This document shows, piece after piece, positions 36,401 to 48,408 of a stretch of 64,000 bases of DNA. Positions within the stretch are counted from its first letter, which is position 1. Each line of letters opens with the position of its first letter. The notes beneath the pieces were generated by a model, which had not been told where the DNA came from, searched no databases, and saw only the letters and a program-made list of their open reading frames with translations. A program made the translations under genes and the position numbers. The stretch covers positions 54,094,046-54,158,045 of the forward strand of contig NC_085857.1 in NCBI RefSeq assembly GCF_034702125.1, given 5' to 3'. Source of the DNA: Engraulis encrasicolus. Lineage: Eukaryota > Chordata > Actinopteri > Clupeiformes > Engraulidae.

Positions 36401-39400
36401 ATGCAGAGGAATTGTGGAATGTAGTACAATTAACCTGGACTGCACTACCCATTGACTGTTGCCAGCCTTTGGTTGATTCCATGCACCACAGATGTGAAAC
36501 AGTTGTCCCAAACCATGGTTAAGCAACCAAATATTAGTTTAGGATGCTCAGCAAAGGTTAATTGTCAAGATTTTGTTAGTTTGTATGGAAAATCTTTGAG
36601 TTTCCAAAGGCGATTGTCAACACTGCTATTTTTTGAACATTTCTTCACTTTCTATGAAATACTTTCAAATTCAATCACTTCTCACTATTTTCTTCTTTGA
36701 AGAATTTTGACATTAACTCATATTTGTGAAGGCACTGCTATATTCATGCACACAACTGTAGTAGACTTAGCACATGTAGACTTACTTGTGGAGCTGCCGA
36801 CCAACTTCACGGCATACCTTTGCCACTTTTCCTTGTCGGGGTAGACCCCTCTTTTAACCTTTTGGGTAACCCCAGAACGGGGCCAATAGCTGAGAAATCC
36901 ACCCTGTTGAAGACAAAACATCATGCTCGTTTGAACTATAGAGGAATTTAAACTACTCCGATAATGAAAATGACATTCACTTAATTACAGGGATTAAAGC
37001 AAAAGAAAGTCATCTGACTGAACTTTTTTACCGGTTAGGCACCCGATCGAGTATCACTCCGTAACCCAACGAAAACCAATGTAGCCAGGCTCTGCCCTCA
37101 TAACGAAACAAACACTGGTTTTATGCAAGGAATGGTGCCAGAGCCAGCACTAGGCATAGGCAGACAGGGCAGTCGCCTGGAGCAGAATAGGCCTATGTAT
37201 TGAGGGCGCCAGTAATACCAAAAAGTGCCACAAAATCAGAACTTCAACCAACATAACACTTAACACTTCACATTAACAAACATAACCTCCTTGGCGGAGG
37301 TAATGAATATTCATCATACACTCAGTAGGCCTATATACACACTCAATATTAATGTACCTGTATGTACTAGATCAGATGCTATGCTATGTTTACAGATGCC
37401 AATTTCTAAATACAAAAAAAGGAAAGAGGGAAAGGGGGCAGGCCTAGGCCACCAGATTGACTAGAACTGGCCGAGAATGGAGGGATAATGGATACTATAT
37501 CAGACTGCAAACATTGAACTGCAATTTGGGGCATGTTTTGGTTATTTCCTCATATTTCTACCCATTGTTTATGAATTGTTCACAACATTATGCAGAATGG
37601 ATTCACATTGAGTGTTGCTTCAAAATGGTCTAGCTGATATCACAGAATTATTGACTTGGAATTGCAATGCGTTGATACAGTGATCCCATTATGTTTTTGT
37701 TGTTGTAGTAGTAGGCTATATTTTGTCTTTTCCATCAGAATGGACAAACACTGTTTTGGTGAAAGCACTGGTGCGCATTGCTTGCAGTTGTATTTCTGAC
37801 ATTTAAACTAGTTGGTTATTTTGTATGTTTTTCATTATTCGTCCTGTTACAAATAACTTGTTGATGTTTACAAACAGGGTGCGGTAGTCTACCTCTTGTA
37901 TTCTACCGTTTTGAAAACCTATGGCTACCGGTACTTTTTTGCTTCTCAATGTGCGGTGCCAGGCACACGCTTACCATTGATTTAAAAAAACGTCCCCGAT
38001 TCCTACACGCACTCATGTTCTATCCTACAAGCTGACACGACACAGTCAGACATACGTCTATATAACAAAAGTAGCACACTTTCCCAGGCTTGTCGCGCAA
38101 CTTTCCACTCGAATCAAGACAAATCACCCACCTTGCGCAGTGCGCAAATAACTCAAACGAAGCGTATAGTCCGAGAAGATGGGCACAGACGTTGAGCCAC
38201 TCAAAAACGAGCACACACAACTGTTGCTGCACACTATTCCAGTTAGCAAAAATAGCATCACAGAGTAGCCTACAACAAGCCTTGAAAGTGAAACAAACAC
38301 CGAAACGGCAATTATTGACCACCCATGAGAACACTGCTTCCCAGAACAAGACGTGGCATAAAATATTGGCTCTGCCAGGGATAGCCTCCGTGACCCCTGT
38401 AAAATGCAACCCATTTTCAACTTATTTCTTAAATATATCGGCAACAACAAAGTTAATATGCTATGATTACAGGTGAGACTGTAAATTATCCGTTGTCAGA
38501 AAGACAACTGCAGCTAGTGTCACAAGTGGACCAGGCCAAGTTCTGTGCTACCTTATGAAGTTTGGGCCATTTTTTACAGTGTGTCACGATTACTAATTTT
38601 TTGCAGTGTTTTTAATCCGTGTGCTTTTTTTAACTGACTGAGTGTTTTTATCTTAGTGTTTAGTGGTTTTACCAAACCTGTTTGCAGTGCATTTTAAGTT
38701 TTTATCTAACCTGCTTGCTGTGGATTTTACTAATGATTGCCCAAGTAACTTAATGAGCACCTGGACTTGGTTTTCCACCAGAGTTACCGAAATGCCTCTC
38801 CCCACTCTGGCCACTAATTGAGGATGCCCATATATGGGCGCAGCTTCCTGTGAGCTGTGACTGGGACTAATTAGACACCCTTTAGTCTGTGCACGAAGTA
38901 ATAGGCAATTATCAGGGCTATGTCTGCATGCTGGAATTGTCCAATCACACGCTAATGTGTCTAACCGCCCCACCTGTACAAAGGGGTATAAAAAGGCCAG
39001 TCTTTGTGCAGATGAGCAGGAGAGCGCACCGGAAGAGGATCCCCTGTCGACGTTGCTGGTGCCAAGTCTGCCTTGCTGCGCTGCGCTGCGCTGCGCTGCG
39101 CTGCGCTGCGCTGCGCTGCTCTGCTCTGCGCTGCTCTGCTCTGCTCTGCTCTGCTCTGCTCTGCTCTGCTCTGCCCGGCCCTGCTGCTGCGAACCCCCGA
39201 CGGCGCTGCAAACCCCCGGTGAACCCCCGACGATACAGTGAACCCCCGACGACACGGCGCATCCCGGTCCAGACAGACGGCGGCGCATCCCGGCCCAGAC
39301 AGACGGCGGCGCATCCCGGTCCAGACAGACGGCGGCGCATCCCGGTCCAGACAGACGGCGGCGCATCCCGGCCCAGACAGACGGCGGCGCATCCCGGTCC

Positions 39401-42400
39401 AGACAGACGGCGGCGCATCCCGGTCCAGACAGACGGCGGCGCATCCCGGTCCACACAGACGGCGGCGCATCCCGGTCCAGACAGACGGCGGCGCATCCCG
39501 GTCCAGACAGACGGCGGCGCATCCCGGTCCAGACAGACGGCGGCGCATCCCGGTCCAGACAGACGGCGGCGCATCCCGGTCCAGACAGACGGCGGCGCAT
39601 CCCGGTCCAGACAGACGGCGGCGCATCCCGGTCCAGACAGACGGCGGCGCATCCCGGTCCAGACAGACGGCGGCGCATCCCGGTCCAGACAGACGGCGGC
39701 GCATCCCGGTCCAGACAGACGGCGGCGCATCCCGACATCATCTTGGCTTTCAGCCAAAGCTGTCCAACGCAGTAACCTCCCCCAGCAGACTCTGACCAGA
39801 TTCGGTTTCGTGAGTGCCACTTACCCCAAATATACTTCTATACCCTATGTCTAACCTCCATTGTGCTGCTCTGTTCTAGAACCCTGAGGCCCAGGCAACC
39901 AGGTCCCACCAACAGACGCACCAACCCAGCCAGATTGCACTCCATTCTCCGAACGCCTGCCACCAACCCCCTGACCGTCAAACCTGTGCCGAGCCACCTC
40001 CTTTTCCCAGCTAGCTCCCCCTTTTTAACTCCCTCTTTTCACTTTAGCTACACACACTTTAGGGCCCATACTTAACCTTAAATAAAGAAACCATTTGGAT
40101 TTTGACACTGTTGTCCTTGTGTGTTTGTTGCTGGGAAATTTACAACCTGTGTTTTAAGCGTTGCCACTAGGGGGCGACACTTTTTTGGCGTAGTCGGCAG
40201 GATTCCAGCAACAACACACAACAATGTCAAATCCGCACAGTAGTGGAACCGATCAGGGTGGGGGCGGAAATGCTGGAGCTGAAGCTAACCAGGGTGCACC
40301 CCAATTGCTAGTACCATGGTTCATGGGAGGACCATGGATACCCCGGTTTAGTGGAGAAAAAGGAAAATTTGGACAATGGAGGAGTCAGGTAGAGGCCATG
40401 CTGAGAGCCCAAGGGCTAACTCCACAACAAGGGGTGGATTTTCTGCTGGCAGCTCTAGATGGGGAGGCAAGACGACAGGCACGGCTATTCAAGGCAGAAG
40501 AAAAGGCCAGCCCCAAGGCATTACTTGACACCCTGCAGAAGAAGTACAGTGATGGAGGAAGTCGCGCTCAACGGCGGTCAAGGTTCTTCAGCTGCAGACA
40601 AGGCCAGGAGGAAGGAGTGGAGTCTTTCATCCTGAAACTGCGTGAACTGTACTTCGATTGGCAGGGACGCGAACCAACCCAAGAAGAAGAAGGAGAATAT
40701 TTGCTGGACCAGTTCACTTTGAACCTAAGACCAGGCCCAATTCAGCAGGAGATTCACAGACAGGTGCGTCGCAACCCACAGCTAACCTTTGCTGCTATCT
40801 GCACAGAAGCTGTGGCGCTTGAGCAAGAGCAGCAACATGGAGAAGATCACGCCTGGGTAAGACGTGCCATGACTCCCTCACCAGCAGCTTCGCCAGCCAA
40901 CACCTCAACCCACAACACACCTGACCTAAACCAACTGAAAAGCGAGCTTCAGGCAGAAATGCGCAAAGAAGTGGCAGGTCAGATTAAAGAAATGAGTGTC
41001 TCCATTGTGGAAGAACTACGTAAGCAGCTGTCACCTACCCCCCTGATGGCCAGCCACTCCACCACCTCTCCATCTCCTGCTCTACCTCAACTGTCCGGCG
41101 GTCCCCAGGTACGTCCAAGACCCCAACAGGCCCCATCAGGCAGTGGATCTTTCCAATGGGATGCACAGGGGAGGCCCATCTGCAGGGACTGTGGTGGAGT
41201 TGGGCACATCCAGAGGTTTTGCCCACTGCGACGCAGGTCTACTTCGGGTTTTTAGCACAGCCTGCCACAGAGGGGCATGTGGCAGGGACTGTCGCCCATT
41301 CTGCTGGAGTGACCACCAAGTCCCAGATTGTTGGAGAATGCCCACGGGTAGAAGTGGAAGCTAATGGAAAAAAGATCCCATGCGTCCTGGACACTGGCTC
41401 TCAGGTCACCCTGGTGAGTAAAACCTTTTTCACCAGACATTTTGGGGATATTGACATGAACTGTGCTAATGATTCTCCCTGGCTAACCCTAAGAGCTGCT
41501 AACGGGCTGCACATACCTTATGTAGGCTATGCTGTCATGGATTTTGCTGTTGGGGGAGTGCAGGTACCGCAGAAGGGGATTGTGGTGGTGGAGGATGGGT
41601 GTATGGGAGCAGACCATGCCATTCTTGGCATGAATGTAATTGCACATTGCTGGGAAGAGTTGGCCAGGGGGAAACATCCAGGGTTGACTGCATTTAAATC
41701 TCTTGTCTCACCAGTAGCAGGTCAAGCTTGGGAACAAGCCTTTTCTGTGTGCCAGCGGGTAACGGCTACAGCTCCCACCACCCCGTTCCAAGGTATAGCA
41801 AGACTTCCCCGACAGCCACCTGTCATTATCCCCCCAGAGTCTGAGATGGTCATGTGGGCTCACCTGCAAGAAGGAGCCCCTCAGATGATTGATCATGCAT
41901 TAATAGAACCCCTTGAGGATCACGACGGTGAATGGTATGTAGCACGGTCACTAGTAGTGGTGCACGGAGCCAAACTGCCAATGAGGATGTGCAACCCCAA
42001 CCCCTACCCAGTAGAGGTCCCACTGCGCCGGCCCTTGGCTAAGGTGACACAAATTGCTGAGAGTGATGTTCAATTGGGGCAGGACCTAGTGGTTCAGCCT
42101 GATTCCTCTGGAGTTGTGGAAGTGGCCATCCGGGCTGTGTCTAACCCCTCTGATTGCTCTACACTTTCAGGTCACCATCCACTCTTGGCCCTAGAGGGCG
42201 ATGGACTGAGCCCGGATGAACATCAACGCCTGCAACAGCTTCTAAGGAAGTGGAGCGCTGTGTTTGCCATGCATGATGATGACTTTGGCAGGACCAACAT
42301 TGTGCAGCATCAGATACCTACCGGTACAGCACCACCCTGTCGAGAGCGCTATCGCCCCGTCCCTCCAAGCCTGTACCCAGAATTGCGGACCCTTCTTCAG

Positions 42401-45400
42401 GGGATGCTGGATAATGGGGTGGTTCGCGAAAGCTCCAGTCCATGGGCAGCTCCGGTGGTCCTGGTAAAGAAGAAGGATGGGAGTTGGAGATTCTGTGTGG
42501 ATTATCGTAAACTGAACGCAGTGACTCACAAAGATGCTTACCCACTTCCACGTATCGAAGAATCTCTCACAGGACTGAAGAAGGCTCGATGGTATTCCAC
42601 CCTCGATCTTGCCAGTGGGTACTGGCAAGTGGAGATGGACCCCCAAGACCGCCAGAAGACAGCATTCACCACTCCCATGGGGCTCTATGAGTTCGACCGC
42701 ATGCCGTTTGGCCTGTGTAATGCACCAGCAACCTTCCAGAGGCTCATGCAGAGGTGCTTGGGGTCCATGGTGCACGACTTCCTGTTAATTTACCTGGATG
42801 ATGTTGTGGTATTCTCACCTGACTTCGACAGCCACCTCCACCACCTGGAGCAGGTCTTCCGGAAATTGCATGAACATGGCCTAAAGTTGCAACCGAAAAA
42901 GTGCAAGTTGTTCCAACAACAGGTTACCTATTTGGGCCATGTTATCAGTCATGAAGGGGTAGCCACAGACCCGCAGAAGACCGCAGTGGTGAGGGAGTGG
43001 CCTGTTCCCCAGACCGTCAAACAAGTGCGATCCTTCCTAGGATTTGCGGGATACTACAGGAGGTTTATCCAGGGCTTTTCGAAGACAGCAGGCCCTCTTC
43101 ATGCCTTGTTGCAGGGTAGTGCGACCACACGACAGGGGAGCACACGTGTCGACTGGACTGAAGCTTGTCAAGACTCCTTTGATCGGCTGAAGGAGGCCCT
43201 GGTATGTGCTCCAATCCTGGCCTACGCAGATTTCACCCGACCCTTTAAGCTGTACACCGATGCCAGCTTGGAGGGCTTGGGGGCAGTACTGGCCCAAGAG
43301 CAGAATGGACAAGAGAGGGTGATTGCCTTCGCCAGCCGCAGCCTACACCCCCCGGAGAGGAATGACCAAAACTATAGTTCCTTCAAACTTGAACTGTTGG
43401 CCCTGAAATGGGCCATAACGGAGAAGTTCAAGGACTACCTCTGGGGAGCCACAATAGAAGCTTTCACGGACAACAGCCCCCTGGTGCACCTGGCCACAGC
43501 AAACCTTGGAGCTGTGGAACAACGATGGGTGAACCAACTGGCCAACTACCGGTACACCATCAAATTCCGCCCAGGTAGAGCGAACAAGAACTGTGACGCA
43601 CTCTCCAGACTGGCAGGTGAACGCACAGAGGCGGTAGTAGGAGCAGTGTCTGGTGCGGAAGACCACAAACAACCCTCAGACCGGTGGCACAGCTGCCAAC
43701 TCCAGGACCCAGCATTGCAACTTGTCCGGCACTGGAAAGTGGTAGATCAACGGCCAGAACACAAGGAGAGGGAGAGGGCCCCAGCCCAAGCCAAGCGGCT
43801 TCTCCGGTATTGGGATAGAATTGAGATCCATGACCACCAACTACAACGGCGTTGCCTCGATCCAACAACTGGGGAGGCATACTGGCAAGTGTTGGTCCCG
43901 GATCAGGAAGCAGAAAAACTTTGGCAGGAGTACCACGAAAGCCTTGGGCATCAAGGAGCAGAAAAGGATTTGCAAGTTCTAAGCAGACGATTCTTCTGGC
44001 CTGGCATGACCAAGGACGTGGAAACTTGGACAGCAGTCTGCCCTCGCTGCCTCCGACAAAAGCCTGGACCTGAGGTGAGAGCTCCTTTAATGCCTATTTC
44101 TACTTCATATCCCTTTGAAATATTAGGAATAGACTATTTGTCACTTGGAAGGCCAGGGGACCCCTTTCCATACATATTAGTCATGACTGACTTGTTCTCA
44201 AAGTATGCTTTTGCAGTACCAACGAAGGACCAGTCCGCTACCACCACAGCCAAAGCCTTATACGCTGCGGTCATCCAAGTGGTGGGCTGCCCAGAGCGGA
44301 TACACTCCGACCAAGGTGGGGCATTTCAATCAGCCGTGATGGAACAACTGTGCCAGTTGTATGGATGTCGCCAGTCTCGGACCACTCCTTACCATCCCCA
44401 AGGTAACGGTGTGTGCGAAAGGTTTAATCAAACTTTGTTGTCACTTCTCAGCTCCCTTTCAGAAGCGGATCAGCACCACTGGCCACAGAAACTCCCATCG
44501 TTATTGCAAGCTTACAACAATACCACCCATGGCTCGACTGGCATGACCCCGCACTTCATTGTCTTTGGTCGGCATGCACGCCTCCCAGTGGACTGGGTGG
44601 TAGACTCGCCCTCCATGGCCACGAAGCACTCCCTGACCGACTGGGTGAAGCAACATCATAGGACGCTGACCCAAGTCTACAGTGTGGTGAAGAACAACAC
44701 CCAGCACCGACAACAGCGCGACCAGAAAAGGTATGACCGACGGGCAAAGGTAAACCAGCTCCTGCCAGGAGAGAGGGTCCTCCCAAGGAACTTCCGCAGA
44801 CGTGCGAGGGGCAAGCTGGCACCACGTTGGGGCCCGGACGTCTGGGTGGTGAAGGCTCAGCCACGAGTAGACCAACCCGTCTATGTAATCTGCCCAGAAG
44901 GTCGAGAGGGACCCACCAGAACCATCCACCGGAACAACCTGCGATGCTGCCCAGTGGAGATACCCAGAGAAGAGTCGGGAGGAGGGGAACCATCCACTTC
45001 GCCACCTCCACTTATGGCCTGGTATCCAGTCGCAGCTGTCCCAGTAGTTCGCCAACACCAGCCCCCTGACCAAGCCCAGGCCACCACCTTGGGTGCAGAG
45101 AACACCGGAAGTACCCAAGAGCCCTCCGGAGGTGGAACGGAAACGACAGCACAGGCCTCGAGCTCCAGAGAAGAGCAGGACCCAGGAAACCCTGAAGTCC
45201 AGGCAACAGTTTCCTCTTCACCAAGCTCCCCTAGAAATAGCACTGGAGAATCCATACGGCGGTCCGAGAGATCAACCAGGGGTCAACCCCCAATAAGGTA
45301 TGGACGACAATAGAGGTAGTCGGGACGACCACCAGAAAAGTGGGGGGGAAATGTCACAAGTGGACCAGGCCAAGTTCTGTGCTACCTTTTATGAAGTTTG

Positions 45401-48369
45401 GGCCATTTTTAACAGTGTGTCACAATTACTAATTTTTTGCAGTGTTTTCAACCCTTGTGCTTTTTTGAGTGTTTTTATCTTAGTGTTTAGTGGTTTTACC
45501 AAACCTGTTTGCAGTGCATTTTAAGTTTTTATCTAACCTGCTTGCTGTGGATTTTACTAATGATTGCCCAAGTAAATTAATGAGCACCTGGACTTGGTTT
45601 TCCACCAGAGTTACCGAAATGCCTCTCCCCACTCTGGCCACTAATTGAGGATGCCCATATATGGGCGCAGCTTCCTGTGAGCTGTGACTGGGTCTAATTA
45701 GACACCCTTTAGTCTGTGCACGAAGTAATGGACAATTATCAGGGCTATGCCTGTGTGCTGGAATTGTCCAATCACACGCTAATGTGTCTAACCGCCCCCA
45801 CCTGTACAAAGGGGTATAAAAAGGCCAGTCTTTGTGCAGATCAGCAGGAGAGCGCACCGGAAGAGGATCCCCTGTCGGCGTTGCTGCTGCCAAGTCTGCC
45901 TTGCTGCTCTTGCTGCTCTGCTCTGCTCTGCCCGGCCCTGCTGCTGCGAACCCCCGGCGACCCCCCCGACGACACGGTGAACCCCCGACGACACGGCGCA
46001 TCCCGGTCCAGACAGACGGCGGCGCATCCCGGCCCAGACAGACGGCGGCGCATCCCGGTCCAGACAGACGGCGGCGCATCCCGGTCCAGACAGACGGCGG
46101 CGCATCCCGGCCCAGACAGACGGCGGCGCATCTCGGTCCAGAGAGACGGCGGCACATCCCGGTCCAGACAGACGGCGGCGCATCCCGGTCCAGAGAGACG
46201 GAGGCGTATCCCGGTCCAGACAGACGGCGGCGCATCCCGGTCCACACAGACGGCGGCGCATCCCGGTCCAGACAGACGGCGGCGCATCCCGGTCCAGACA
46301 GACGGCGGCGCATCCCGGTCCAGACAGACGGCGGCGCATCCCGGTCCAGACAGACGGCGGCGCATCCCGGTCCAGACAGACGGCGGCGCATCCCGGTCCA
46401 GACAGACGGCGGCGCATCCCGGTCCAGACAGACGGCGGCGCATCCCGGTCCAGACAGACGGCGGCGCATCCCGGTCCAGACAGACGGCGGCGCATCCCGG
46501 TCCAGACAGACGGCGGCGCATCCCGACATCATCTTGGCTTTCAGCCAAAGCTGTCCAACGCAGTAACCTCCCCCAGCAGACTCTGACCAGATTCGGTTTC
46601 GTGAGTGCCACTTACCCCAAATATACTTCTATACCCTATGTCTTAACTCCATTGTGCTCTGTTTTAGAACCCTGAGGCCCAAGCTACCAGGTCCCACCAA
46701 CAGACGCACCAACCCAGCCAGATTGCACTCCATTCTCCGAACGCCTGCCACCAACCCCCTGACCGTCAAACCTGTGCCGAGCCACCTCCTTTTCCCAGCT
46801 AGCTCCCCCTTTTTAACTCCCTCTTTTCACTTTAGCTACACACACTTTAGGGCCCATACTTAAACTTAAATAAAGAAACCATTTGGATTTTGACACTGTT
46901 GTCCTTGTGTGTTTGTTGCTGGGAAATTTACAACCTGTGTTTTAAGCGTTGCCACAAGGGGGCGACACTAGTTCTACACGTAGCCAGTCAAACGCGCTAA
47001 ACTTTGAGGATGAAACGCATGTTATTACGCATGGTATATTCTAGCTAGCTGCCAATGATAGCCGTCCCATTAGGGCTATGAATAATGGGGTACACCCCGC
47101 CATTCCGACGCACCGCCATTCCGACATTGACGCCTTATTGTCGTAGTGGCGATGCGTTTGATCTTTATCAAAGGCACTGCCATGTCGACACATTTTTAAG
47201 CAGATTCGGATGAATAGCCTTCAGGGTAGGCTACTTTTCAGCATTAGCCCACACTATTCCACTGCATATTGCAGTGGAACATTCAATCGACTTCATAAAA
47301 AAGTTTTGTCAGCTGTTGTCAAAGTGCGTTCATTGTTATTAATAATAATCAGCACATAGGCCTATGCATATAACATGCACCGTCCGAACACCACATCTAG
47401 GGATAGCCTAGTAGGCTATAACTAAATGCAAGTGGTTATGAGACGTGCTACAAGTTAATTTAAAAAATTTATATATTTTTACTGTAAGTTGAATATTGGT
47501 GTTAAAAAAAGAATGGATTGTTACAGAGGTCGGGACCATTGCGGCCAGTCTGGACACTCGAGTCCTTAGCCTAAATAAATAGCACACGCAGTGTAGGCCT
47601 AGTTGTCTTCAAATAATTCTGGTTTTATGTTAAGGCTATTCAATCCCCAAATTACTTTTTGGTGGATTACTGAAGTAGGCATAGACTACACCTTGAATGA
47701 GGCGTGCGTGCGTCTCCCTCCTCGCACTGCTGCTGGTCATGCTCTAACGCAGGAAGGTATGGGGCTGGTTGCAGACAAGGTAAAACAATACGTGTGCCTG
47801 CTATCATCATTGCATTTCTAATCTAAAATGCCAAATCATGTGAGCAAGAACAAGGCACAGGGCAGGGATGATTACGCTGGAATGACAGATTCCAGGCGCA
47901 CTCTCCCACCTCTTCCTGCGCGGCCGCCTGGAACAGACCTCTCCTCTCGATGGGAGGGACAGAGGAGACGCGTGACAAATATAAACACACAAACAAACAA
48001 AACAAACTAAGCACTTGTTGTCACTAAGTAGGCTAGTCTAAGCGGCGGGACATCTCCAAGCAAAAATTCATAAACATTTCCATCAAAGTCGGCAAGTTGG
48101 AGAGTGCATTTCCCATGCGCCATGCGCGTATAGTCATTGCAATGCATGTAACGCTTTAAAAAGAAAGAATCACCTCTGATATTAGTGTTTGTGCGCTTAT
48201 TTGGTTGCCTTCTCGTTGCCTTGGTCGAGCCTTCTCGAAAATTACGAGGCCCGGACCTCATAGCCAGTCAGTAGGCGCACGTCATCTGCTGAAGTGTCTT
48301 TCATGATTGCTTTTATTAATAGTCTTAATAAAAACCCTGGACACACAGTGCAGTCGCGGACATGCCCTG

Positions 48370-48408
<39 letters not shown>

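Larger units (their letters stand above)
38518..40179 (+). repeat. 5' LTR, 1662 bp
   Basis: The LTR starts TGTCACAAG and ends GGGCGACA. It carries a TATA box (38987-38994), a pentanucleotide array (39076-39174), an 18-unit 26-bp minisatellite (39259-39726) and AATAAA (40081-40086). It is 46 bp longer than the 3' LTR. The difference is the sum of a longer pentanucleotide array here and two extra 26-bp units there. Confidence 0.93.
38518..46967 (+). mobile_element. Complete Ty3/gypsy LTR retrotransposon, 8.45 kb
   Basis: The order is 5' LTR (38518-40179), tRNA-Ser primer site, gag, pol (protease, RT, RNase H, integrase), polypurine tract, 3' LTR (45352-46967). The 4-bp sequence CTAG flanks both sides (38514-38517 and 46968-46971). 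The LTRs begin TGTCAC and end GCGACA. Gag and pol are both uninterrupted, and the LTRs differ at few sites outside their tandem repeats, so insertion is recent and the copy may still be competent. No env-like ORF lies between pol and the 3' LTR, so it is a retrotransposon and not a retrovirus. Domain order RT-RNase H-integrase defines Ty3/gypsy. Confidence 0.95.

Noticed and set aside
39259..39732. CRISPR-like array
   Set aside because: Units are contiguous 26-bp direct repeats with no spacers, inside an LTR of a eukaryotic retrotransposon.
38653..39854. Open frames of 247-362 codons on both strands across the 5' LTR
   Set aside because: They are translations of the 26-bp minisatellite, which has no stop in any frame and repeats every 26 residues. 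The same frames occur in the 3' LTR (45480-46675).
42242..45255. Antisense open frames of up to 205 codons over pol
   Set aside because: They are shadows of the pol coding frame, with no domains or starts of their own.
45314..45351. Envelope gene between pol and the 3' LTR
   Set aside because: Only 38 bp separate the pol stop from the LTR, so there is no room for env.
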